A DNA stretch of 64,000 nt from NCBI GenBank assembly GCA_039588215.1, contig JBDHAD010000003.1, positions 14,771 to 78,770 on the forward strand, read 5' to 3'. Origin of the DNA: JBDHAC01 sp039588215 (GTDB taxonomy: Bacteria; Gemmatimonadota; Gemmatimonadetes; Palauibacterales; Palauibacteraceae). Each line of letters opens with the position of its first letter. The stretch's first letter is position 1. Under the pieces are notes generated by a model, which was given only the letters and a program-made list of their open reading frames with translations, did not search any database and was not told where the DNA came from. Shown here piece by piece: positions 17,807 through 25,877 of the stretch. A program made the translations under genes and the position numbers.

Positions 17807-19201
17807 TCAGGTGGAGACGCCCGCCGCCGCGTCGGTGACTGCGGTATCAGCTTCGTCGGCGTCTTGCGCGCCGTCGCGCCTGGGCGGTCCGGCAATCGGG
17901 TAGATGGTGGCCTTGCCGAAGCGCCCACGCAGGCCGTCGCGCGGGTCCACGACGACGGTCGCGTGCTCCAAGACCAGTTCGTAATCGAGCTCACGATGGT
18001 CGGCCGTTATGACGACGGCGTCGCTGGCCGCTAGAATCTCGGCGGTGAGCGGCACCGACTCCAGCGCCCCGGATTCGAGTGTCAACGCCGAGACGTACGG
18101 ATCGTGGTACTCGACCGCGGCTCCCATGTCGCGCAGAAGCTCGAGGATGTCGAGCGCCGGGCTCTCGCGCGTATCGTCGACGTCGGGCTTGTAGGAAACG
18201 CCGAGCAACAGGATCTGGCTACCGTTCACCGGTTTCCGGTTGCGGTTCAGGGCCTCGGAGATCTTTGCGACCACGTAGCGCGGCATCTCGGCATTGATCT
18301 CCGCCGCGAGCTCGATGAAGCGCGTCTTGTACTCGAGCGTCCGCATCTTCCACGCGAGGTACTGCGGGTCGATGGGGATGCAGTGACCTCCTAGCCCCGG
18401 CCCGGGCGTGAACCGCATGTAGCCGTACGGTTTTGTGGAAGCGGCGTCCACCACCTCCCAGATGTCGATACCGAGCCGATCCGCGATCACCGCCATCTCG
18501 TTGACAAGACCGATGTTCACCGCTCGGAACGTGTTCTCGAGGATCTTGGTGAGCTCGGCGGCCTCGGGCGAAGACACCTCGACCACCGTGTCGATCACGC
18601 TACGGTAAAGCTGCGTGGCCAATTCGTGGCAAGCTGGCGTCAGACCGCCGACTACCTTGGGAGTGTTCTTGATATCGTAGTCTTGATTGCCGGGATCGAC
18701 GCGCTCCGGGCTGAACGCGAGGAAGAAATCGCGGCCCACGGCCAACCCGGACGCCTCCAGGCTGGGCTGAACCAGCTCGCGGGTGGTACCGGGGTAGGTC
18801 GTCGACTCGAGGATCACGAGCTGGCCCGGCCGCAGGTGGCGCACGACCTCGTCCACCGCCCGCACGATGAACGAGACATCGGGATCTCCGGTCTTGGAGA
18901 GGGGAGTTGGAACGCAGATGATGATCGCGTCCACGTCGGCCAGATTGTCGAAGTCCGTGGTAGCTTCGAGCGTCCCGGCCTCCGTCAGGGTGCCGACGCG
19001 CCCGGCCGCGACATCGCCGATATGCGATCCACCGCCTTGAATCAGCTCGACGACCGACGGGTCGACATCGAAACCCAGGGTGGGGAACCCAGCTTCAGCG
19101 AACGCGACGGCCACGGGGAGGCCGACATACCCAAGTCCGAGGACGCCCACGCGCGCGTCTCGGCTCTCGATCTTGTCCTGAAAAGCTCGCTTCTGCTCCA
19201 A
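17807..19201 (-). CDS. Nucleotide-sugar 6-dehydrogenase (UDP-HexNAc type)
   Basis: 464 residues of the UDP-glucose/UDP-GlcNAc/UDP-ManNAc dehydrogenase family. It performs the two-step NAD oxidation of a C6 alcohol to a uronic acid. The NAD domain has VLGLGYVGLPVAVAFAEAG; then ESTTYPGTTRE, FSPERVDPGN, and KILENTFRAVNIGLVNE; the catalytic cysteine is C274 in GLGGHCIPIDP. LGVSYKPDVDDTRESPA marks the C-terminal UDP-binding domain. The WbpA/TviB/WecC group fits best. With the wecB epimerase at 7.6 kb it could make UDP-ManNAcA (inference). Start TTG 19201 lacks a strong ribosome site. A transglycosylase gene lies 90 nt upstream on the same strand. Confidence 0.9.
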   Translation of the reverse strand: MEQKRAFQDKIESRDARVGVLGLGYVGLPVAVAFAEAGFPTLGFDVDPSVVELIQGGGSHIGDVAAGRVGTLTEAGTLEATTDFDNLADVDAIIICVPTPLSKTGDPDVSFIVRAVDEVVRHLRPGQLVILESTTYPGTTRELVQPSLEASGLAVGRDFFLAFSPERVDPGNQDYDIKNTPKVVGGLTPACHELATQLYRSVIDTVVEVSSPEAAELTKILENTFRAVNIGLVNEMAVIADRLGIDIWEVVDAASTKPYGYMRFTPGPGLGGHCIPIDPQYLAWKMRTLEYKTRFIELAAEINAEMPRYVVAKISEALNRNRKPVNGSQILLLGVSYKPDVDDTRESPALDILELLRDMGAAVEYHDPYVSALTLESGALESVPLTAEILAASDAVVITADHRELDYELVLEHATVVVDPRDGLRGRFGKATIYPIAGPPRRDGAQDADEADTAVTDAAAGVST

Positions 19202-19291
19202 CTGATCGCCTCGCCGTTTACAGTGTCGTCCCAGGGTCTCCCCCGGGGTCCCGCGGCGGGCGATCGCCTGACCCGGAGGCCGGCCCGCCGA

Positions 19292-19954
19292 TCAGTGAGC
19301 CGGTCTCACGCTCAGCACCCGCCGCGCATATCCGTTCGCCGGATCTTCCCCCGCCGCCAACACCGATGCCACCGTTCCGGGACCGCGGTTGTAGGCGAGC
19401 AGGGCCATCCTCGTACTGCCGTACCTGTTCAGCAACATCCTCAGGTAGCGAAAGCCGAGCCGCAGGTTCGTCTCTGTCTCGAACAGATCCTCACGAGACA
19501 CGCTCGGGTCCAGCCAGCGCGCGGTCCGCGGCTGTACCTGCGTGTAGCCAATGGAACCCGCCGGACCGACCGCGCGCTGCCTGAACGAAGACTCGACCTT
19601 GACCAGGCGGAACGCCAGGTTCGCGTCGACGCCCTCGTTCACGGCCGCGTCGTAGATCCGCTCGGCCAACGGCTGTTCGATCCGGAAACCGTCCGCGTAC
19701 GCTCGAGTTCTTTCGCGCCGCTGGAGCTGCACCGACCATAGTCCGATGTCGCTCTGCGTGAGGCGGACAGGTACGCTCAAACTTCGCTCGGTACGCAAGT
19801 TTCCGGCCTCGGAGTGTCCGAATCCGAGCGACGCCAGGGAACTGAGGAACAGGAGGGGGATCGACAGATAGCGGCGGCCGCGGGGTGCCGGTTTGGAACC
19901 GTCCCCCGTGGTGCGCGAAGCCTGCAACCTACCTGCAGGTAACCACTTATTCAT
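19292..19954 (-). CDS. Small exported lytic transglycosylase (SLT domain)
   Basis: About 220 residues. An N-terminal hydrophobic stretch (YLSIPLLFLSSLASLGFG) acts as signal or anchor. The SLT domain has catalytic E121 in LVKVESSFRQRAVGPAG, then IGYTQVQPRTARWL and ALLAYNRGPGTV. There are no LysM repeats. I choose ATG 19954; GTG 19990 in the same frame would add 12 residues with no better ribosome site. It cleaves peptidoglycan and may open the wall for the secretion of glycan made by the neighbouring sugar genes (inference). Confidence 0.82.
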   Translation of the reverse strand: MNKWLPAGRLQASRTTGDGSKPAPRGRRYLSIPLLFLSSLASLGFGHSEAGNLRTERSLSVPVRLTQSDIGLWSVQLQRRERTRAYADGFRIEQPLAERIYDAAVNEGVDANLAFRLVKVESSFRQRAVGPAGSIGYTQVQPRTARWLDPSVSREDLFETETNLRLGFRYLRMLLNRYGSTRMALLAYNRGPGTVASVLAAGEDPANGYARRVLSVRPAH

Positions 19955-20079
19955 ACGACACGTCTCGACATCTATAGTGGGACACGCCACAAATCGCCGT
20001 ACCCGATCGGGCGCATACCGTCAATTCTCGTATCTGGCGTACCCTCCACGAGCCCAAGGGTGCACCAGGTTCAACACGT

Positions 20080-20595
20080 CTATCCGCGAGCAGGGTCCTC
20101 CGGGTGCCCGGCTACCGCTTGGGCCAGACGCCAGTCGCCCGAGGTCCCACCCGTCTTTTCCAGCAACCGGATCGAACGGATCTCCATGCTCCGGTCCCCC
20201 GCTTTGCACATGTCGTAGACAGCCAGCAGGCCGCTCGCGACGGCGGCCAACGCCTCCATCTCGACTCCCGTCCGCCACTCCGCCGAAGCGCGAACGCACA
20301 CTCGAAGTCCCGGAAGCTCCGGCACCGCCTCGATCTCCACATCGATTCGATCGAGCGGGACCGGGTGACACAGCGGGATCCAATCGGCGGCTCGCTTCGC
20401 CGCGCCGATCGCAGCCAGGCGGGCGACCGCGAGTGCTTCGCCCTTCTCGACCTCGCCGGCCTGAATCGAACGGAGCGTCGAGGCTTCCATGCGGATCAGG
20501 CCTTCCGCGACGGCGGTACGTCGGGAGACGGGCTTCTCGCTCACGTCCACCATCCGCACACGACCGGATTCATCCAGGTGGGACAACTTGTCCAC
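20080..20595 (-). CDS. moaC: Cyclic pyranopterin monophosphate synthase
   Basis: 171 residues. It converts 3',8-cH2GTP to cyclic pyranopterin monophosphate in molybdenum-cofactor synthesis. Typical MoaC features are HLDESGRVRMVDVSEK at the start, AAKRAADWIPLCHPVPLD, GVEMEALAAVASGLLAVYDM and IRLLEKTGG. The start is GTG 20595 because a near-perfect AAGGAGGT lies 8 nt ahead; the longer frame from 20637 would place that site inside the gene. No other moa or moe gene is present in the window. It lies 177 nt after holB on the same strand. Confidence 0.95.
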   Translation of the reverse strand: MDKLSHLDESGRVRMVDVSEKPVSRRTAVAEGLIRMEASTLRSIQAGEVEKGEALAVARLAAIGAAKRAADWIPLCHPVPLDRIDVEIEAVPELPGLRVCVRASAEWRTGVEMEALAAVASGLLAVYDMCKAGDRSMEIRSIRLLEKTGGTSGDWRLAQAVAGHPEDPARG

Positions 20596-20708
20596 GGGCC
20601 TCGACCTCCTTCGCAAACCTCCCGCTGACGGAGGCAATCAAGCCTGCGCCGTGGAACTAGCAGCGTGAGTAACCCGAGAGCGATCCCAGGTTCCCATCCG
20701 TGACACGA

Positions 20709-20721
20709 CTGACGTCGTCAG
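20709..20721. promoter_or_regulatory. Short palindrome upstream of moaC
   Basis: CTGACGTCGTCAG has perfect five-base arms (CTGAC and GTCAG) around a 3-nt centre. It lies in the 177-nt gap between holB and moaC and could be an operator for moaC. Evidence is symmetry and position only. Confidence 0.25.
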
Positions 20722-20772
20722 GGCTCCCGCGCGAGCCTACAAGCTCAATACGCTCTATGGGTTAGCCGGCCC

Positions 20773-21924
20773 TCAGGCCACGCTCGACCGGTCAGGGACT
20801 TCTCCCGCCAGCAGATCAGCCAGGTCCCCGAGGAGAATCGCGACCGTGGCCTGCGGGTTCACGTTGCGGTGTGCGGCCTCGCGAGCTCGCTCGACGATCC
20901 CCAGCGCCCCCTCGACGCGAGCGGGTTCGGGCGGATCACGCAGCACCCGATCGAGATCCGCCGGTGCGAGCGCACGCTCCCTCGCCCCCGATGCCACACA
21001 CAGCAGATCGCGCAGGCGCTCCTCCAGCGCGTCCAGGACATCGACGAGCAGCGAACGGGCGCCCCGTGCGGTGAAGGCCAGCGCCACCCTCAGCCGGTCG
21101 CCCTCGCCTCCATGCACCGCCGCGCGGAGCAGGCGGTCCGCCCCCTCTCGGGCCTCGCTTCCATGACCCGAAAGGAGCGCCAACGCGTATCCGATCGACC
21201 CTTGCGCGCGGCGCGCCACCTTCACCGCCGCCTCGCGATCCACTCCTCGCGATTCGACAAGGTAGTCGGCGACATCGCGCTCGCTGAGCGGGGTGACCCG
21301 AAGCGAGGTGACGCGGGATCGGATCGTGGGCAGCAAAGCGCTTGGGCGGCTGCTCGTCAGGATCACGTACGCGTAGCCTGGGGGCTCCTCGAGGAGCTTG
21401 AGAAACGCGTTGGCGGCCTCCGGGTTCGCGCTTTGTGGAACCATGCGGTCGGCCTCCGCGACGACGAAGACCATCGAGGACCCCATCGCCGGCCGGCGAG
21501 CGGCCTGCGCACGAATCTCATCCACGGCCGCCAGGTAGATCCCCGTCACCTCTTCATCTTCGGACGATGACACCTCTCCGTCTCGGAGCAGCGCCAGACG
21601 TTCCATCCTCGCCGCCTCCAGCATCTCCCGGAGCTTGCGCCGCGAAGACGCACCCTTCGGTCTCGGGAGCGGGAAGTGGTAATGCGTGTCCGGGTGTTCG
21701 AGGCGAGCGCCGAGACGACAGCTCCGACAGAATCCGCAGGGAGGCTCGGGGCGCTCGCATTGCAGCAGCGCGGCCGTCCACAACGCCAGTGTGCGCTTTC
21801 CGACGCCTGGTGGACCGTGCAACAAGAGTGACTGGGGCATCCGTCCAGAAGACGCCGCGTCGCGGACGCGCCCCTTCAGATCCTCGTGGGCGACGACCGT
21901 GGGCAGCCCCGGCGTTTCGCTCAA
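20773..21924 (-). CDS. holB: DNA polymerase III subunit delta'
   Basis: About 383 residues of the clamp-loader AAA+ family. Walker A is LLHGPPGVGKRTLAL; a zinc-binding cysteine set lies in CGFCRSC with a Cys upstream; the sensor region reads VVAEADRMVPQSANPEAAN followed by LKLLEEPP, a delta'/tau signature. It forms part of the clamp loader at replication forks. TTG 21924 overlaps the envC-like stop as TTGA and has GAGGT 5 nt ahead, so it is likely translationally coupled; TTG 21942 is the alternative. It is the last gene of the long minus-strand run. Confidence 0.92.
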   Translation of the reverse strand: MSETPGLPTVVAHEDLKGRVRDAASSGRMPQSLLLHGPPGVGKRTLALWTAALLQCERPEPPCGFCRSCRLGARLEHPDTHYHFPLPRPKGASSRRKLREMLEAARMERLALLRDGEVSSSEDEEVTGIYLAAVDEIRAQAARRPAMGSSMVFVVAEADRMVPQSANPEAANAFLKLLEEPPGYAYVILTSSRPSALLPTIRSRVTSLRVTPLSERDVADYLVESRGVDREAAVKVARRAQGSIGYALALLSGHGSEAREGADRLLRAAVHGGEGDRLRVALAFTARGARSLLVDVLDALEERLRDLLCVASGARERALAPADLDRVLRDPPEPARVEGALGIVERAREAAHRNVNPQATVAILLGDLADLLAGEVPDRSSVA

Positions 21925-23204
21925 AGGCGACCTCGCAGCCAACGAACCGGGTCCACGGCCCGCGGATCTCCCGAACCACTGGGCTCGTGGATCTGGAACT
22001 CTATGTACGGCGGCAGGTCGGGAGCCGCGGTGTCACCGACGCGCCCGATGACCTGCCGGGCCTCGACACGGTCCCCCGCAGAAACGGAGAGACCCTGCAG
22101 GTGGAGATACACGGAGTAGTATCCGCCGCCGTGTCCGACGATGACCGTGTAGCCCGAGATGCCACGAAACTCCGCATACCGCACCTCGCCCGCCTCCACG
22201 GTGCGAACGAGGCTGCCGACCGGAGCCGCGATGCCGACCCCTTCCCGGAGAATCGTCGTGTTCCCCCGACGCTCCGGACCGAAGTAGTAAACGATGTTCC
22301 CTTCGACCGGCCAGTCCAACTGCCCCAGGTCCCCGGTCGTCATCGTCGACACCGAGACCGCTCCCGAGGCAGCTTCCAGCGCGCGACGTTGCTCCTCGAG
22401 CGCCGCGAGCACACCGCGAAGCTGCTCCTCCTCCGCTGCCAGTTGAGCGAGGCGGCTTTCCGCCTGCGTCTGCCGAGACGCGTAGGTAGACAGGCGTCGC
22501 TGACGCTGCTGTTCCAGCCGGCTCAGCTCCTCGAGCTCGACCGCCTTCTCGTCACGGACCTCACGGATGCTCTCCGCGTCACGCGCGAGGTCGACCCGAT
22601 GATCATCGAGCTCGTGTTCCAGACGGCCGACCTCCTGCACCAGCAACCGGTCGAAGAGGGCGACCTGGTGCAGGTATTTGTACCGGTTCAGCAGGTCCGA
22701 GAACGACCTCGCGGCCAGAAGCACCTGGACCGGGGCTAACGGCCCGCGCTTGTAGATTTCGCGCAGCCGCTCGCGGAGAACGACTTCCCGCGTCGTCAGC
22801 TGGTCCCGGGTCAGCAGCATGTCTCGGGTGCTGATTGCCACCTGCTCCAGCAGTGCCAGGAGCTGCACGTCGAGCTCGGCCACGAGGCTGGAGGATGCGG
22901 TCATCTGCCGCTCGATGTTGACGATCTCCTCGGAGACGTCGTGGACCTGGCTGGTCAGCCCTTGGAGCTCGTTTTGGAGTCGGCGCCGTTCCCCGCGGAT
23001 ACGGTCGAGCCGCTCCTGGCTTTCCCTGATCTGTCGCCGCAGGACGTCTTCGCTGGTTTCCTGCGCCGTACCGAGGGCTACCGCGACGAGCAGCGTCACG
23101 AGGAGCGCTCCACCAGCACGTGTCCACGTTCCCACGCTTGGAGCTCGTCGGCGCCTGTAACGCGGCTCGCTAGAGGTCTTCAACGACTTGATATCAGACC
23201 GCAT
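21921..23204 (-). CDS. envC: EnvC-like murein hydrolase activator (degenerate LytM/M23)
   Basis: 427 residues. A signal anchor (ALLVTLLVAVALGTAQ) is followed by about 220 residues of heptad-rich coiled coil and a C-terminal LytM domain (about 305-427). Two zinc ligands of active M23 peptidases are changed: the H-x-G-x-D site reads REGVGIA and the later L-H-F-E site reads YIEF. It is therefore expected not to cut peptidoglycan but to activate an amidase, as E. coli EnvC does for AmiA/AmiB. It overlaps ftsX by 11 nt, the classical FtsEX-EnvC partnership. A candidate partner amidase lies at 37.2 kb. Confidence 0.9.
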   Translation of the reverse strand: MRSDIKSLKTSSEPRYRRRRAPSVGTWTRAGGALLVTLLVAVALGTAQETSEDVLRRQIRESQERLDRIRGERRRLQNELQGLTSQVHDVSEEIVNIERQMTASSSLVAELDVQLLALLEQVAISTRDMLLTRDQLTTREVVLRERLREIYKRGPLAPVQVLLAARSFSDLLNRYKYLHQVALFDRLLVQEVGRLEHELDDHRVDLARDAESIREVRDEKAVELEELSRLEQQRQRRLSTYASRQTQAESRLAQLAAEEEQLRGVLAALEEQRRALEAASGAVSVSTMTTGDLGQLDWPVEGNIVYYFGPERRGNTTILREGVGIAAPVGSLVRTVEAGEVRYAEFRGISGYTVIVGHGGGYYSVYLHLQGLSVSAGDRVEARQVIGRVGDTAAPDLPPYIEFQIHEPSGSGDPRAVDPVRWLRGRL

Positions 23205-24057
23205 ACGCCCTTCCGAGCTCGCGTCGCACCGCGTACCCGGCCGTGAGCATCCCGAGCGCCGAAGCCGCCACGAGGCCGATCAGGACCCAGGTGTCCGGGA
23301 GCCACTGCAGACTGACCAGGCCGTTGTGAATGAGCTGGTACGCGATCCGCGTGAGTCCCAGCGCGAGCAACCCACCCAGGAGCCCGGTGATGAGGCCTTC
23401 GACCAGGAAGGGGCGCTGGATGTACCCCTCCGTGGCTCCCACCGTCTGCATGACCTCGATCTCCTCCGTCCTCGCCAGGATCGCCATGCGGACCGCCGTC
23501 GCGATCAGGAGGACGGCGGCGATCGCGAACGCTCCGCCGAGCACGATCGCCGTACCGCCAGCGATTCGACGCAGGGCGAAGATCCGCTCCACCCACCCCT
23601 GGCCAAACCGCACCTCCTCCACGAACCCGTAGCCACGCACTCGATCGGCGACCGTTCGGACGTGGTCCGGGTCGCGAAAGCCAGGTCCGAGACGGAGCTC
23701 GAGCGAAGCGGGGAGCGGGTTCACGTCGAGGTCGGAGAACACGTCCGAGAACTCGGGCAGGTCGCGCGAGGCGTTGAACAGGGCTTCGGTCTTCGAGACG
23801 TAACGCACGTCCTCGACCTCGGGAAAGCTCTCGATCTCGCGTCGGGCGAGGGTGATCTGATCCTCGCTCGCGTCCTCGGTCAGGTAGCCGACGACCTCTA
23901 CCCGGCGCTCGACGTCCGTAATCGCGACCCCGATGTTGTGAGCGCTGAGCCCGAACAGCCCGACGATCAAAAGGCTGAGCGCGATCGCGGTAATCGAGAG
24001 CCCGCTCAAGAGCGGTGCCCGCCGGAACGCCGCCAGGGCCTCTCGAACGGCCCTCAT
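23194..24057 (-). CDS. ftsX: Cell division ABC permease FtsX
   Basis: 287 residues with the FtsX layout: an N-terminal membrane segment (LLSGLSITAIALSLLIVGLFG), an extracellular domain of about 130 residues, and three C-terminal segments (IAGGTAIVLGGAFAIAAVL; LITGLLGGLLALGL; WVLIGLVAASALGML). It transmits the FtsE ATPase cycle across the membrane to the EnvC-like protein. The start overlaps the ftsE stop as ATGA, and the stop overlaps envC, so the three are translationally coupled. Confidence 0.94.
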   Translation of the reverse strand: MRAVREALAAFRRAPLLSGLSITAIALSLLIVGLFGLSAHNIGVAITDVERRVEVVGYLTEDASEDQITLARREIESFPEVEDVRYVSKTEALFNASRDLPEFSDVFSDLDVNPLPASLELRLGPGFRDPDHVRTVADRVRGYGFVEEVRFGQGWVERIFALRRIAGGTAIVLGGAFAIAAVLLIATAVRMAILARTEEIEVMQTVGATEGYIQRPFLVEGLITGLLGGLLALGLTRIAYQLIHNGLVSLQWLPDTWVLIGLVAASALGMLTAGYAVRRELGRAYAV

Positions 24058-24821
24058 GAGGTGCCTCCTCCCTCCTTACTGGCGAGCGGTGACACCTCCG
24101 GCCCGGGGCTCGCGGGCGGTGCGGGCAGGGGCTCCGGTGTGGCCACCGTCTCCTCGGCCGCGGAGTCGAAGACGAGGCGACCGTGCTCCAACTCGAGAAC
24201 TCGTGTGTCTGGGTGCTCGCCGATCAACCTCGCATCGTGTGTAGCCATCAGGACCGCCATCCCGAGATGGTTTATAGAGCTGAACAGCTCGAACACGCTG
24301 TCCGCTGCGCGCGGATCCAGATTGCCGGTGGGCTCATCCGCGAGGAGGATCAGGGGGTCGGTGGCGAGCGCGCGAGCGATCACGACCCGCTGCCGCTGTC
24401 CGCCCGAAAGCTCGGATGGCAGCGAACGGGCCTTGGCCGCCAGACCGACCTGACTGAGCAGCCGCTGGACTTTCGACGGGATCTGCGACCTGGACGTCCC
24501 GGTGACCTCGAGCGCGAAGGCCACGTTATCCGCCGCGGTCAGTCGCTCCAGCAGCCGAAAGTCCTGGAACACGAACCCCACCCGACGCCTCAGGTCCGGG
24601 ATCTCTCGTCGCTTGATGTTGGACGAGGCATACCGTGACACGCGCACCTCGCCCTCCGATGGCCGCGTCTGGAAGTGGACCAGCCGCAGCAGCGTGGTCT
24701 TCCCGGCGCCCGAGGCCCCGGTCACGAACGCGAACTCGCCCTTCCGGAGGTGGAAGGTCACGTCCTCGAGCGCGGCCCCGCTCCGCGGGTAGCTTTTGGT
24801 GACGTTCCGGAACCGAATCAT
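24054..24821 (-). CDS. ftsE: Cell division ATP-binding protein FtsE
   Basis: 255 residues, slightly longer than the usual 220-230 because of a Pro-rich C-terminal tail. It starts MIRFRNVTKSYP. Walker A is GASGAGKTTLL; the Q loop FVFQDFRLL; the ABC signature LSGGQRQRVVIARAL; Walker B ILLADEPTGNLD. It energises FtsX. Its ATG is the last of a 17-nt ladder of ATG-like repeats that begins at the pdxA stop codon, which probably affects its initiation rate. Confidence 0.95.
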   Translation of the reverse strand: MIRFRNVTKSYPRSGAALEDVTFHLRKGEFAFVTGASGAGKTTLLRLVHFQTRPSEGEVRVSRYASSNIKRREIPDLRRRVGFVFQDFRLLERLTAADNVAFALEVTGTSRSQIPSKVQRLLSQVGLAAKARSLPSELSGGQRQRVVIARALATDPLILLADEPTGNLDPRAADSVFELFSSINHLGMAVLMATHDARLIGEHPDTRVLELEHGRLVFDSAAEETVATPEPLPAPPASPGPEVSPLASKEGGGTS

Positions 24822-24823
24822 TT

Positions 24824-24891
24824 GACTGCCAGAATCATGTGATTGCCAAGATCATCTGAGTGTCAGGATCCTGTGAGTGCGAGGATCATGC
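24824..24891. repeat. Four 17-bp degenerate tandem repeats between pdxA and ftsE
   Basis: Units are 24824-24840, 24841-24857, 24858-24874 and 24875-24891; consensus on the plus strand is GANTGYCAGGATCATGT. A decayed fifth unit follows inside pdxA. On the coding strand the units carry ATGAT (one is AGGAT), so ATG-like triplets recur every 17 nt. The first, at 24889, overlaps the pdxA TGA as ATGA, and the ftsE start itself lies exactly 68 nt (4 x 17) downstream. Confidence 0.85.
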
Positions 24892-25863
24892 GACTGTCAC
24901 GTTCGTGTGGCAGAAGCGTGCGCACAACTCGATGGCGGCGATCATGGCGCCCGGATTCGCCGTGTCGGTTCCCGCAATGTCGAAAGCCGTGCCGTGGTCC
25001 GGCGAGGTGCGAGGAAACGGGAGGCCGGCCGTGACGTTCACCCCCTCGTCGCGCGCCACCGTCTTCAGAACCGCGAGCCCTACGTCGTGATATGGAGTGA
25101 CGACTAGATCGGCCTTGCCCTCGATCGCGTGGCGGAAGACCGTATCCGCCGGCAGCACCCCGACGATCTCGGCACCGGTCTCCGCCTCCACCCGTTCAGC
25201 GGCAGGGGCGAGGATGCGGCTCTCCTCGTCGCCGAACAAACCGGATTCGCCCGCGTGCGGGTTCAGCCCCGCGAACGCTACCCTGGGGCGTTCGACGCCC
25301 CACCATTCGCGCAGCGCGTTTACGGCGATACGAGTGCGCTTCACCGCGAGCTCGATGGTCAACGCCTGGGGGACGTCGCGCAGGGGGATGTGTGCCGTGA
25401 GCAACGCCAGGCGAAGCGGACCCCCGAGCGGAGTGTGCTCCGCCACCATCATCATCGTCACTTCGCCGACCCCGGTCCGATCCCGAAGGAACTCGGTGTG
25501 CCCCGGGAACTCGTACCCGGCCGCCTGCAACGCCCGCTTGCTGATGGGTCCAGTCACCAGCCCGTCGATCTTTCCCGTAACCGCCAGCTCCACCCCCCGC
25601 TCGATCGATCGGCCCGAGACCTCGCCCGCGACTCGCTCGCCATCGTCGGTCTCCGCCCCCCACGATCCTACTACCTCGCGCTCCAGGTCGCCGAGCACCT
25701 GGTCGCGAAGGACGCGGGCAGCGGCCCCGCCCACCAGTTCCGGTCCGATGAGAAGGTACCGGGCGGCATCGCGGACCGCCTCGACCGCGAGGGCCGACGC
25801 GATCACCTCGGGACCGATACCACGCGGGTCCCCCATGGTGATCCCTATGCGCGGTGCGCCCAA
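24886..25863 (-). CDS. pdxA: 4-hydroxythreonine-4-phosphate dehydrogenase
   Basis: 325 residues. It acts in DXP-dependent pyridoxal 5'-phosphate synthesis. It starts ITMGDPRGIGPEV, the family signature. GYEFPGHTEFL, the histidine-containing metal site TAHIPLRDVP, GLNPHAGESGLFG, PADTVF and YHDVGL follow in the order seen in PdxA, and FPRTSPDHGTAFDIAG closes the active site. It starts 14 nt after the surA-like stop. Its TGA overlaps the first ATG of the 17-bp repeat ladder. Confidence 0.95.
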   Translation of the reverse strand: MGAPRIGITMGDPRGIGPEVIASALAVEAVRDAARYLLIGPELVGGAAARVLRDQVLGDLEREVVGSWGAETDDGERVAGEVSGRSIERGVELAVTGKIDGLVTGPISKRALQAAGYEFPGHTEFLRDRTGVGEVTMMMVAEHTPLGGPLRLALLTAHIPLRDVPQALTIELAVKRTRIAVNALREWWGVERPRVAFAGLNPHAGESGLFGDEESRILAPAAERVEAETGAEIVGVLPADTVFRHAIEGKADLVVTPYHDVGLAVLKTVARDEGVNVTAGLPFPRTSPDHGTAFDIAGTDTANPGAMIAAIELCARFCHTNVTVA

Positions 25864-25877
25864 ACGCCCCTCCCTAG

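Noticed and set aside
24824..24891. CRISPR array reading of the 17-bp repeats
   Set aside because: Units are directly adjacent with no spacers, are degenerate, and no cas gene is present.
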